NCBI GenBank assembly: GCA_025924135.1
Contig: JAICEO010000002.1
Coordinates: 1 to 41,202 of the forward strand
DNA length: 41,202 nucleotides
Reading direction: 5' to 3'
From: Nitrososphaeraceae archaeon
GTDB taxonomy: Archaea > Thermoproteota > Nitrososphaeria > Nitrososphaerales > Nitrososphaeraceae
Both the position numbers and the translations under genes were made by a program. The first letter of the stretch is position 1; each line of letters begins with the position of its first letter. Positions 33,250-41,202 of this stretch are shown here, piece by piece. The notes under the pieces are model-generated. The model did no database searches, was not told the origin of the DNA, and saw only the letters and a list, made by a program, of their open reading frames with translations.

Positions 33250-34143
33250 TTATAAATTATGATGAGAAGGAATTTTTTTCCAATTTGCGATTAAGGCTTC
33301 TGCTCTAATATGTATTGGTTCACTCAGTCGAGAGCGAGCTAACTTAACATATTCATTAATGATATCTACGCCTATAAATTGGCGGTGTAAATGGAAAGCA
33401 ACTTTAGTTGTTTGTCCACTACCATTAAAAGGGTCTAAAATTGTATCTCCCTCATAAGAATATAGTTTCATTAGTCTGTATGGAATTTCTTCAGGAAATG
33501 GGCAGGGATGTTCTATATAACCAGGCGGAATTGGAGCGATATGCCATACTGAATTTGCAATTTCTTTTGTCCATTCTTCATGGGTAGCGGGCAATGTCTC
33601 TGTTCTTTCAGTTCTCCCACTGCTAACGTTACCTTTTCTAAGAACTAAAATCAGCTCATGCATGATATTAGCTCTATAATATTTTGGATAGGGATTGATA
33701 ACAAATGAACCATATCTATTAGTTCCTCCAGTAACTTTGTGCCAAACTATCTCTTCATGAAGGTTCCAATTGCCAAATGGGTCAACTAGTTGGGATAAAA
33801 CCATATGAGGAAGTGGTAAGAGCGTACCATTTACAATTTCATTAGCTATAACTATACAGCAATAACCACCTTCTTTGGTGGCATTGTAAATTTTGTTATT
33901 AAAAATATCAATCATCTCCTCAAGGTACTCTTTTGTATTAGTGTTCGATTTTCCACGATAATATGAGCCATTTTTTGAGATATGGGAATTATAATCAATT
34001 GCATTTCTATAGGGAGGAGAAGTAATCGTTAACTGAATGGAACCTTTAGGAATTTTAGAGATTATTTCTTTACAATCACCTGATAAAATTTTATCAACAT
34101 AGATATGCTTTAGTTGCATAATGGAAAATAAATTTTTAATCAA
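33250..34143 (-). CDS. Solitary DNA methyltransferase (N4-cytosine or N6-adenine)
   Basis: A 297-residue beta-class DNA methylase: the catalytic motif IV TSPPY is at 41-45, the SAM-binding motif I DPFNGSGQT at 237-245, in the order expected for this class. EEIPYRLMKLYSYEGDTILD precedes motif I and RQFIGVDIINEYVKLAR follows it. A Ser-Pro-Pro-Tyr motif is more usual for N4-cytosine enzymes, but the modified base is inference. No restriction gene is adjacent, so it is likely an orphan with a regulatory or replication role. TTG start at 34143 or ATG 34119. It sits inside the aromatic cluster but has its own gaps. Confidence 0.88.
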   Translation of the reverse strand: MIKNLFSIMQLKHIYVDKILSGDCKEIISKIPKGSIQLTITSPPYRNAIDYNSHISKNGSYYRGKSNTNTKEYLEEMIDIFNNKIYNATKEGGYCCIVIANEIVNGTLLPLPHMVLSQLVDPFGNWNLHEEIVWHKVTGGTNRYGSFVINPYPKYYRANIMHELILVLRKGNVSSGRTERTETLPATHEEWTKEIANSVWHIAPIPPGYIEHPCPFPEEIPYRLMKLYSYEGDTILDPFNGSGQTTKVAFHLHRQFIGVDIINEYVKLARSRLSEPIHIRAEALIANWKKIPSHHNL

Positions 34144-34276
34144 TATTTAGCATGCTTTAAAATAATCGACTAAGTAATAAAGAAAGTTTATACAATAACA
34201 ATTCATTTAGGTATTAGAAATGAAAGAGATATAATTTCTACTTAAATATTATAATATTTAAACCGAAAAGAATTGT

Positions 34277-35347
34277 TTATTTTTCAAGAATATATTCTTT
34301 AACTTCTATTCCAAAATGTCTGCCAGTACTAGGTTTAAAAAATGCTAAAATTTTATCTCCTCGTTTGATAGAAGTAACTGGTAATAATTCCCCATTATCT
34401 CGTATTAATTGAATTGTTTCTGCATTTTGGACTATAACAGTTCCATGAATGTGGTCACCACTTGCTTTAATTAATCTCAATGGTCTAGTTTCGATTTTGG
34501 ATCGCCCCACGGATACAAGTCTAGAATTTCCTTCCTTATTTACAATATATATCTCTGTTCCAGATTCTAACTCGGAAAGATAAGCAGTTTTTCCATTAGA
34601 GAGAAGAGTATAACAATACACTGCTCCTGCATTAACTCTAAACGGACGAGGGGAAGTAAAAGAGGAACCTGCTGATTCATTATGTAAAAGAAATAGAAAA
34701 TTGGATTTAGTTCCAACTAACATTCCTTCTCCGGTTTTAAGCATTGAAACAGTATCCACACATACTCTTTCTCCTATTCCTACATCTCTAAAATCTACAA
34801 TTTCACATACTTTTATTTCAAATTTTTTAGGTTTAAGATATTGTTTAGATACTTCTATTTCTTTAACGTTTCCAGTTGAGAGAATCACCCCATCTACACC
34901 TAATTCTAACACTGCAAACATGGTTCTTACCTCTTCAGAATTTTTAGCCGTGGTAAATATTTTTGTTCTTGTATTTTGTAAATTAGCAATTATATTTTCC
35001 AGTGGAATAATCTTCCAATTATCAGCATCAACGATAATATAATTGGCACCATTATTGATTGCACTCTCTATATCATCAATATCTTCGTTACAGAACACTT
35101 TCTTATAATATGCCAAGGCTTTATCTTTTGTTCTATTTCTGATTAAATCCTCCATAGATTTGCAAATAATAATATCAGCAAGTTCTGATTCATATATTAG
35201 TTTAAAATTGTTCTTTTTTTTGATTTTAGTAGGATCTATAAATAACATATCATTTTCGTCTAAATTATCTAAAAATAATTCCAGATTAGGAACAGTCGTG
35301 AGAGGAGCAATAATTAATTCTTTATTTTTTTCTTTTTCTTTGTCCAA
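34277..35347 (-). CDS. 3-dehydroquinate synthase II
   Basis: Second step of the archaeal shikimate entry: oxidative deamination and cyclisation of ADH to 3-dehydroquinate with NAD. The 356-residue protein matches the family (GANYIIVDADNWKIIPLENI, VLELGVDGVILSTG, KVCEIVDFRDVGIGERVCVD, GMLVGTKSNFLFLLHNES, RPFRVNAGAVYCYT). It is unrelated to bacterial AroB. The TTG start at 35347 lies 26 bases inside the ADH synthase gene, so coupling is likely. Length is normal. Confidence 0.93.
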   Translation of the reverse strand: MDKEKEKNKELIIAPLTTVPNLELFLDNLDENDMLFIDPTKIKKKNNFKLIYESELADIIICKSMEDLIRNRTKDKALAYYKKVFCNEDIDDIESAINNGANYIIVDADNWKIIPLENIIANLQNTRTKIFTTAKNSEEVRTMFAVLELGVDGVILSTGNVKEIEVSKQYLKPKKFEIKVCEIVDFRDVGIGERVCVDTVSMLKTGEGMLVGTKSNFLFLLHNESAGSSFTSPRPFRVNAGAVYCYTLLSNGKTAYLSELESGTEIYIVNKEGNSRLVSVGRSKIETRPLRLIKASGDHIHGTVIVQNAETIQLIRDNGELLPVTSIKRGDKILAFFKPSTGRHFGIEVKEYILEK

Positions 35348-36122
35348 AGTTTTTCATTACCTCACTGTATTTTTTTTTATCTATAATTATTTCATATAAT
35401 GCTTTTACGAGAGAAGAAGGATTATCATGTTGGAAAATATTTCTTCCAAAAGTAACACCTTGAGCACCAGCTTCAATAGCGTTTGAGCACATTTCTAAAA
35501 TATCCGCATCAGTTTTAGATTTTGGTCCACCTGCAATTACAATTGGAACGGGACACCTTTTTACTACTGACCTAAAAGAATCTAAATCTCCCGTATAAAC
35601 TGATTTTACTATATCTGCTCCAGCCTCTGCACCAATTCGTGTAACGTGGGCTACAATTTCAGGATCATATGGATTTTTTATGTTTTCCCCTCTTGGATAC
35701 ATCATAGCTAATAAGGGTATATTCCATTCATTACACTCATCTGAAACCATTCCCAATATCTCTAACATTTCGGGTTCTTCTTTTGCTCCTATGTTTATAT
35801 GAACAGAAACTGCATCTGAACCAAGTCTAATAGCATCTGCAACATTTCCAATTAGCACCTTTTTATTTGGATAAGGACTTAAAGAAGTACTCGCAGACAA
35901 GTGTGTTATTAATCCTACACTAGTCGTCTTGGGTAATGACTTGATAATCCCTTTGTTAATAATTACAGCTGTCAATCCAGAATTTTCACATTGATATATC
36001 ATATCATGAGTATTTTCTAGGCCCTTTATGGGCCCATTGGTGATTCCATGGTCCATAGGAATACAAACCATCTTCCCTTTTTTTGTAATTCTGTTTAACC
36101 TAATGTCTCTTCCTGAGACCAT
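35322..36122 (-). CDS. 2-amino-3,7-dideoxy-D-threo-hept-6-ulosonate (ADH) synthase
   Basis: First step of the archaeal route to 3-dehydroquinate: a class I aldolase joins aspartate semialdehyde with a 6-deoxy-5-ketofructose phosphate. The 266-residue DhnA-type TIM barrel has CIPMDHGITNGPIKGLEN (D24, H25), AVSVHINIGAKEE, LLAMMYPRGE, the Schiff-base K173 in ADIVKSVYTGD, and VIAGGPKSKTDADILE. The closing GAQGVTFGRNIFQ is the phosphate site. Start ATG 36122. It leads the cluster and overlaps the DHQ synthase II gene. Aspartate semialdehyde is also the substrate of hom at 22158-23186. Confidence 0.93.
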   Translation of the reverse strand: MVSGRDIRLNRITKKGKMVCIPMDHGITNGPIKGLENTHDMIYQCENSGLTAVIINKGIIKSLPKTTSVGLITHLSASTSLSPYPNKKVLIGNVADAIRLGSDAVSVHINIGAKEEPEMLEILGMVSDECNEWNIPLLAMMYPRGENIKNPYDPEIVAHVTRIGAEAGADIVKSVYTGDLDSFRSVVKRCPVPIVIAGGPKSKTDADILEMCSNAIEAGAQGVTFGRNIFQHDNPSSLVKALYEIIIDKKKYSEVMKNFGQRKRKK

Positions 36123-36230
36123 AAAGATGAAGGATATTTGTCCTACTTAAAAGTGATCTGCTAGGTCTAAACAATCTTAATTATGAAAATAATAGGAATA
36201 AAAAATTAGATTTTATTAACATTAGAATGA

Positions 36231-36998
36231 TTACAGGGATATATAACAAATTTTAGGTAATTTTCTTTTATGGACATTTTTCACTATGAGATTTTGTATG
36301 AATTCTACATCTTTTTTATTAAATTTTTTTTTCATTAAATCTATTTTGTTAATAGAAGAATTATTTTTCTCTATATATTGCAAAATTTCATCAATTTTCT
36401 CATATTCCATTCCAATTTCATTTTCTGCAGTTTGGTTTAGCCATAAAGAAGGTGTGCTTTTTTTTAATAATATATTTTGTGGAATATTTAGATATCTCCC
36501 CAATTCTCTTACTTGTGTTTTGTATAGGTCAGCTAAGGGAAGAAGATCAGACGCACCGTCTCCAAATTTAGTAAAATATCCAATCATCATTTCACTTTTA
36601 TCCGATGTGCCTATAACTAACTTATCATAGAGATTTGCATAATAGTAAAGTAACGTCATGCGAATCCTCGCTGTAAGATTACCTACAGGTATCTTTTCTA
36701 CTGGCAATAAATCTAAATATTGTTGTTTAATTTCTGTAATATCTATTATTTGATATCGTATATCTAATAGTTTGGATAATTCAACTGCATCGTCTATATC
36801 CTTCTGTTCTGATACTTTTTTATCTGGTAAAATTAATCCAAGTACTCTTTGATTACCCAACGCTTTGGTAGCTAAGGATACTGCAACAGACGAGTCAACT
36901 CCTCCACTTAACCCCAATACTACGCCTTGAGCTTGAGCTCTTGATACTTCCAGTTTGATAAATTCATTAATACAATTCGCAATATCTAAAATGCTCAA
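36231..36998 (-). CDS. nadE: NH3-dependent NAD+ synthetase
   Basis: Amidates deamido-NAD with ATP. The 255-residue protein has the PP-loop SGGVDSS at 31-37, LGLILPDKKVSEQKD, the strand LVIGTSDKSEMMIGYFTKFG, and DLLPLADLYKTQVRELGR. No glutaminase domain is present, so free ammonia would be the donor, as expected for an ammonia-rich ammonia oxidiser. TTG start at 36998. It is separated from ADH synthase by 108 bases and diverges from purM. Confidence 0.94.
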   Translation of the reverse strand: MSILDIANCINEFIKLEVSRAQAQGVVLGLSGGVDSSVAVSLATKALGNQRVLGLILPDKKVSEQKDIDDAVELSKLLDIRYQIIDITEIKQQYLDLLPVEKIPVGNLTARIRMTLLYYYANLYDKLVIGTSDKSEMMIGYFTKFGDGASDLLPLADLYKTQVRELGRYLNIPQNILLKKSTPSLWLNQTAENEIGMEYEKIDEILQYIEKNNSSINKIDLMKKKFNKKDVEFIQNLIVKNVHKRKLPKICYISL

Positions 36999-37143
36999 TA
37001 TTTGAATTATAGTTAAATAAATATTCCTATTAAATCGATCTTTTATTAGTTATGAATACTACAGGCGTGAATTAATAAAAAAGTTAATACATAATTTTTG
37101 AAAAAAGTTTTATTAGCTATAAACTGGCTGAACTAATGATAAA

Positions 37144-38208
37144 TTGTCTAATTCACATATCTATACTTATAAAAAAGTAGGAGTAAATATTCCAAAAATT
37201 CGTTCTCTGCAAAGAATTATTGGAAAAATGATTAGTGAATCTTATTCATTTCAAAAAATAGGCAAAATAACTGGGGGATTTGGCCATTATTCTGGATTAA
37301 TAACTATAGGAAATAATGTTCTGGCCTTACATACAGATGGTGTTGGTACGAAAGTTCTTGTTGCACAGCAGATGAAATGCTTTGATACTATAGGGATCGA
37401 TTGTATAGCCATGAACGTGAATGACATTATCTGTACAGGATCACAACCATTTGCATTTGTAGACTACATAGGTTTAAAAAAAGTTAATGATGAATTGATA
37501 AAAGAAATTATGAAAGGTTTGATTGCAGGGGCAAAAGCAGCAAGAATAGCTATTGTTGGAGGTGAAACTTCTATTGTTCCTGACTTGTTAGCAGGTGATA
37601 CAGGGGAAACGTTTGACCTTTCTGGTACTGCAATAGGGATGACGAAAAATAATAATCTAATTCTAGGGAACAAGATCAAAATAGGGGATATTATATTAGG
37701 AGTGGAAAGTAGTGGTTTGCATTCGAATGGGTATACATTAGCGCGAAAGGTATTATCAAAGTATTCGCTCAGCCAAATTCCTGAATTTATAACAAAAACG
37801 GTTGGGGAAGAATTATTGACTCCAACGAGAATCTATGTACAACCAATAATGGAATTGCTCAAGAATAGAAAAATTCCCATACATGGTTTAGCACATATAA
37901 CAGGAGGTTCCTTTACAAAATTAAAACGATTAAATAATAAAGTAAGATACAACCTTTTTGATTTATCTCCTCCTCAAGGCATTTTTAAGCAAATTCAAAA
38001 AGACGGTATAGTAGATCTTAAAGAGATGTATAAGATTTTTAATATGGGAATCGGTTTATGTATAATACTTCCAAAGGCCAATGTTGATAAGACAATTAGT
38101 ATAATAGAAAAATACAAAATGAAAGTCCGACAAATCGGACAGGTAGATTCAAAAGGTAATGGAAACGTAATTGGAAAAGTGGAAAACAAGAAATATAATT
38201 TCTCCTAA
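37144..38208 (+). CDS. purM: Phosphoribosylformylglycinamidine cyclo-ligase (AIR synthase)
   Basis: Fifth step of purine synthesis. The 354-residue enzyme has the motifs GGFGHYSGL, LALHTDGVGTKVLVA, GIDCIAMNVNDIICTGS, and VGGETSIVPDLLAG, then ESSGLHSNGYTLARKVL and IHGLAHITGGSFTKL. TTG start at 37144 matches the family N terminus (YKKVGVNI). A T-rich stretch TTTCTCTTTTTT follows 11 bases after the stop and may terminate transcription. It is a single gene, divergent from nadE. Confidence 0.94.
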   Translation: MSNSHIYTYKKVGVNIPKIRSLQRIIGKMISESYSFQKIGKITGGFGHYSGLITIGNNVLALHTDGVGTKVLVAQQMKCFDTIGIDCIAMNVNDIICTGSQPFAFVDYIGLKKVNDELIKEIMKGLIAGAKAARIAIVGGETSIVPDLLAGDTGETFDLSGTAIGMTKNNNLILGNKIKIGDIILGVESSGLHSNGYTLARKVLSKYSLSQIPEFITKTVGEELLTPTRIYVQPIMELLKNRKIPIHGLAHITGGSFTKLKRLNNKVRYNLFDLSPPQGIFKQIQKDGIVDLKEMYKIFNMGIGLCIILPKANVDKTISIIEKYKMKVRQIGQVDSKGNGNVIGKVENKKYNFS

Positions 38209-38381
38209 TTTTACTAATTTCTCTTTTTTAACCATTATTAATATTCATAATTGTTTTTACCTAATTTACAATATTCAATTTAAAGATTTGTAATGGTAAT
38301 AAAATCTAAACCTATTTTTGGTACTTATTTTGTTTTAGTAGTTAAGATTTCGGTTATTGGTCAAAATTAAATATGTACTGC

Positions 38382-39995
38382 TCAAAGATATTTTTCAATT
38401 GTCTCAGAGGTTCGATCAATTCCTAAATCAACCAAATAATTGCCAAGTTTTGGTCCACGATCAGAATTTATGAGTATTTGGTAAAGTAGACGAAAGAAAT
38501 TTTTTGGAGGTATTCCATGTTTTTTTGAAGTTTCATAAATTAATGTTTGGATATCATTTGCCATGTTACGATCTTCTTGCTTTATTAAATATGATCTTAG
38601 AGTTGTTACTAAGTCTCTTAATGCTTTCTGTTGTTGTATATCCAATGTTATAGCATGACTGTCTTCATTTGCTAAAATATCATTTGACCAATTACGAGCT
38701 AGTTCAATTTTCTCTATTATATCATTGGATTTTTCACTAATTAGTTTGTATTTTTGAAGTCTTTCATAAACCTTATCAATTTGATCTTTTCCTTCAAAAA
38801 ACGAGGTTTGTTGGACAAGTAATCTATAGGGTATATGATGAGAATTAGTTTTCGGTGGATTAAGATGATTAATATACTCATAAATTCCGCGTACCTTAAT
38901 CATTTTTGATTGATTTGATTCTTTTATTTTCCCAAAATACAAATCTTCATAAAGATCATATTCATCCATTAATGAAGGTATATCATCTATTCCTATATGC
39001 CTTGTTCCAGTTATTCTTTTGAACAATAGTAAAAGTAGGGATTGGGGTGTACCATATTTCATCCACTTTTGAGGCGTTAGAACATTCCCTGCAGATTTAC
39101 TTATTTTTTTGCCTCCTTTGTCTAGAAACATTTCATATTTTATATGTAAAGGGTGAGGAAAGTTTAATATTTCTTCACAGATCCAATCATTTATTTTGAC
39201 AGAATCCATAATATCTTTACCGTATGCTTCAAATCGAATATCGAATATTTTCCAGCGTGCAGCAAATTCAACCTTCCAAGCAAGTTTTCCTTCAGCCTTT
39301 CCAATATTAGCTTCTCCCTTATAGCCACATCCTATAATGTCTTTATTCCCTATCTTAATTCCAGAACATTCATATAATACTTTCTTATTTTTAGTCAAAT
39401 ATTTATATGCATGAGCTACATAAAGTTTTCCACAGTTTTTACAAATAGGAAAATAAGGTAATGTCTTTAGGAACTTATTTTGGCCCACAAATTCTGAAAT
39501 TTTTTGTCCTAAATATTCACTTTTTGTAAGAATTTGATCAATTACATCAATCAGTATACCACTTTTATACACCTCAGTAGCACTCTTAAATATGTATTTA
39601 ATATTTACACGATCCAATCCATCAAGAAGTAAACTACTCATGTGAGAACCATATGAATTATGACAGTCTCCGAATGGGTCTTGAATATGTGAAACAGGTT
39701 TAGCAATATGATCGTTGAGCCATGAAGGAAAACCAGCAGGTATCTTTCTTAATCCATCCATATCATCAGAATAAGCGATTAATTCTGAAGCATATCCTAA
39801 ATTCTTTAAAGCTAATGTAATACCATAAGCTCTCACTGCGTCACCCATACTTCCTATATGTGGTATTCCAGAAGCTCCTAATCCACTTTCTACTTTTATT
39901 GAATCGATATTACGATTTAATTTTTTTTCCCTCAAGATTAGCGTATTCGCTACTTTATCTATCCAAGTTCCTTTACCAATAATATTTTCTATCAT
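38382..39995 (-). CDS. lysS: Lysyl-tRNA synthetase, class I
   Basis: Charges tRNA-Lys. The 537-residue class I enzyme has the HIGH-type motif HIGS at 46-49 (GIPHIGSMGD) and the KMSKS-type KISKS at 297-301. A zinc-binding insert (C185-x2-C188 and C210, C223) and the YSDDMDGLRKIP loop are typical of archaeal LysRS-I. The C-terminal helical domain (FFRLLYQILINSDRGPKLG) is the anticodon-binding cage. ATG at 39995. Class I LysRS is common in archaea and rare in bacteria. Confidence 0.95.
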   Translation of the reverse strand: MIENIIGKGTWIDKVANTLILREKKLNRNIDSIKVESGLGASGIPHIGSMGDAVRAYGITLALKNLGYASELIAYSDDMDGLRKIPAGFPSWLNDHIAKPVSHIQDPFGDCHNSYGSHMSSLLLDGLDRVNIKYIFKSATEVYKSGILIDVIDQILTKSEYLGQKISEFVGQNKFLKTLPYFPICKNCGKLYVAHAYKYLTKNKKVLYECSGIKIGNKDIIGCGYKGEANIGKAEGKLAWKVEFAARWKIFDIRFEAYGKDIMDSVKINDWICEEILNFPHPLHIKYEMFLDKGGKKISKSAGNVLTPQKWMKYGTPQSLLLLLFKRITGTRHIGIDDIPSLMDEYDLYEDLYFGKIKESNQSKMIKVRGIYEYINHLNPPKTNSHHIPYRLLVQQTSFFEGKDQIDKVYERLQKYKLISEKSNDIIEKIELARNWSNDILANEDSHAITLDIQQQKALRDLVTTLRSYLIKQEDRNMANDIQTLIYETSKKHGIPPKNFFRLLYQILINSDRGPKLGNYLVDLGIDRTSETIEKYL

Positions 39996-40620
39996 ATTCT
40001 AATACCATATTATTATTTAACAAAGTTAATTTGTTATATTACTAAATAATTCTTCTACTAATAATCCTATTGTATACACATTCAAAATTTAACAATATAA
40101 TATCAATAAAACAATAATATTCGTCAATAATACAAAGAATAATTAAATTGACTTATTTTTATTCTGATATAATTGTGTTATCATTCCTATTTTTTGCATA
40201 AGGATCTAATGAGCTGAATGAATAATAGCCATATTGACAATAAAGAGATTTAGAATGGAGAATAAATTTGCAGTAGTATTTAGCAAATAGAGAATTGTTA
40301 TATTTTATCAATAGGATATTTTTTTAATTTCTTTTATTTGGATTCTTATTATTATTGTAGAAGATATTTTGGAAGAACATAAAGGTTAAAAAAATAGTCA
40401 TAAACTATATTCTCCTAAAAATAAGTAAAATATGTAGCTTCAATATCTCAGATTTTTTATATTATAAATAGTGGGAATATAACATCTTATTACTTCGTTG
40501 ATATCTAAATCTAATCTATTAAGATTAAAGTCACTCAGAGTACTGTATTGGTATGATTCAATAGCCTCTTTTATATGATTATAATTTTAAACTATCTAGG
40601 ATTTATTAATATGAATTTAG
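39996..40620. other. AT-rich intergenic region
   Basis: About 620 bases between lysS and elp3. A 45-codon frame at 40255-40389 reads a start peptide, two TAG codons and then a hydrophobic helix (FLISFIWILIIIVEDILEEH). It is too broken to call but may be a decayed small membrane protein. Nothing else was noticed. Confidence 0.4.
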
Positions 40621-41202
40621 TTATCTCAATTGCTTTGTAACATATGGACCGTTTTGAATATATCCTAATTTACGATAATAAGCGCGAGTACCAATGGCAC
40701 TGATAACAGAAAGTGAATCTACTTGAAATTCATCTTTCGATATTTTCTCTGCTTCTTTCATTAAACGCAAACCAAGACCAGCATGTTGGAATGATAAAGC
40801 CCCTTTTTTTTGTCCAACATCTACTACTTGTCCATATACATGTAATTCTCTAATGATAGCAGAAGTTCTATTATTAGTAGCAAGTAATTCCTTTCTATGG
40901 GATACCGGAATATTTCTCAATCTCAGAAAGCCAAACAATAAATTTTTATCTTTATTTTCCATAGACAAAAAAACTTCTTGTCCTTCTGATGCAAGGTAAT
41001 CAATCCTATTAAGTGTTATTTCATCCTGATTAAAATACTCAAGTTTTTGGAGCCCTACTTCCCTACATCTTATGCAATTACATTTCAAACCAAAATCTTT
41101 CAATTTTTTTATAGCTATTTGGCGTATATTTCCCTGTTTTGATCCTGCGATAATATCAGAAGGTTCAATTTCTCTTTGGATTCTCATGATTCTAACCCAA
41201 GG
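40621..41202 (-). CDS. elp3: Elp3-like tRNA uridine C5 carboxymethylation enzyme, C-terminal part
   Basis: The frame is open through the window edge at 41202 (reading WVRIMRIQREIE upstream), so the N-terminal radical SAM part lies outside. What remains is the end of the radical SAM linker (MRIQREIEPSDIIAG), the zinc-binding CNCIRCREVG, and the GNAT acetyltransferase domain with acetyl-CoA loop QHAGLGLRLMKEAE and the closing AYYRKLGYIQNGPYVTK. Archaeal Elp3 acts alone on tRNA wobble uridine. The last codon is TAA at 40621. Partial at the 5' end only because of the window. Confidence 0.93.
   Translation of the reverse strand, partial: PWVRIMRIQREIEPSDIIAGSKQGNIRQIAIKKLKDFGLKCNCIRCREVGLQKLEYFNQDEITLNRIDYLASEGQEVFLSMENKDKNLLFGFLRLRNIPVSHRKELLATNNRTSAIIRELHVYGQVVDVGQKKGALSFQHAGLGLRLMKEAEKISKDEFQVDSLSVISAIGTRAYYRKLGYIQNGPYVTKQLR

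Noticed and set aside
40255-40389. Frame with two TAG codons and a hydrophobic helix, considered for TAG recoding
   Set aside because: There is no sign of pyrrolysine genes in the window and the peptide before the helix is not convincing.

Overview
The window looks like a chromosomal segment of an AT-rich ammonia-oxidising archaeon of the Nitrososphaeria (Thaumarchaeota). Archaeal markers are ribosomal proteins L40e and S17e, the KEOPS subunit Cgi121, splicing endonuclease EndA, class I lysyl-tRNA synthetase, Elp3, a PAC2 protein, a GHMP-type shikimate kinase and the ADH synthase/DHQ synthase II entry into aromatic synthesis. Low GC combined with a class III PHA synthase pair (PhaC/PhaE) suggests a Nitrosocosmicus-like organism. 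That placement is inference; no 16S gene or phylogeny is available here.

Layout. 1-5.3 kb holds small regulatory or stress proteins (PRC-barrel-like, PAC2, KGG-repeat, receiver domain, Roadblock-like). 5.4-8.1 kb is a polyhydroxyalkanoate locus: phaC and phaE overlap on the minus strand, with a 42-residue C2H2 zinc-finger protein and a divergent phasin-like protein. 8.3-9.2 kb is a DUF72 protein. 9.2-16.6 kb is a low-density accessory stretch. It holds a possible structured RNA, a three-copy short repeat, a MEDS-domain protein, a DUF5678/retropepsin pair, tRNA-Arg(CCT) with an oversized D loop, and several small genes that appear broken. Three of those are each one base short in an A run.

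16.6-25.6 kb is housekeeping: nitroreductase, the UPF0200/UPF0201 pair, L40e, a B12-type radical SAM protein, a TauE-like exporter, homoserine dehydrogenase, EndA, S17e, MoaD/ThiS and Cgi121. 26-36.1 kb is a nearly complete aromatic amino acid supercluster on the minus strand: ADH synthase, DHQ synthase II, a solitary DNA methyltransferase, AroD, AroE, archaeal AroK, AroA, AroC, a chorismate mutase-aminotransferase fusion and prephenate dehydrogenase. 36.2-41.2 kb carries NadE, PurM, LysRS and the C-terminal part of Elp3.

The aro genes would carry aspartate semialdehyde and a sugar-derived precursor through shikimate to chorismate, prephenate and tyrosine; no prephenate dehydratase is seen. 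TTG starts are common, and several genes have a TATA-like box 25-30 bases before the start codon, consistent with leaderless transcripts. No CRISPR array, insertion sequence or rRNA was seen.
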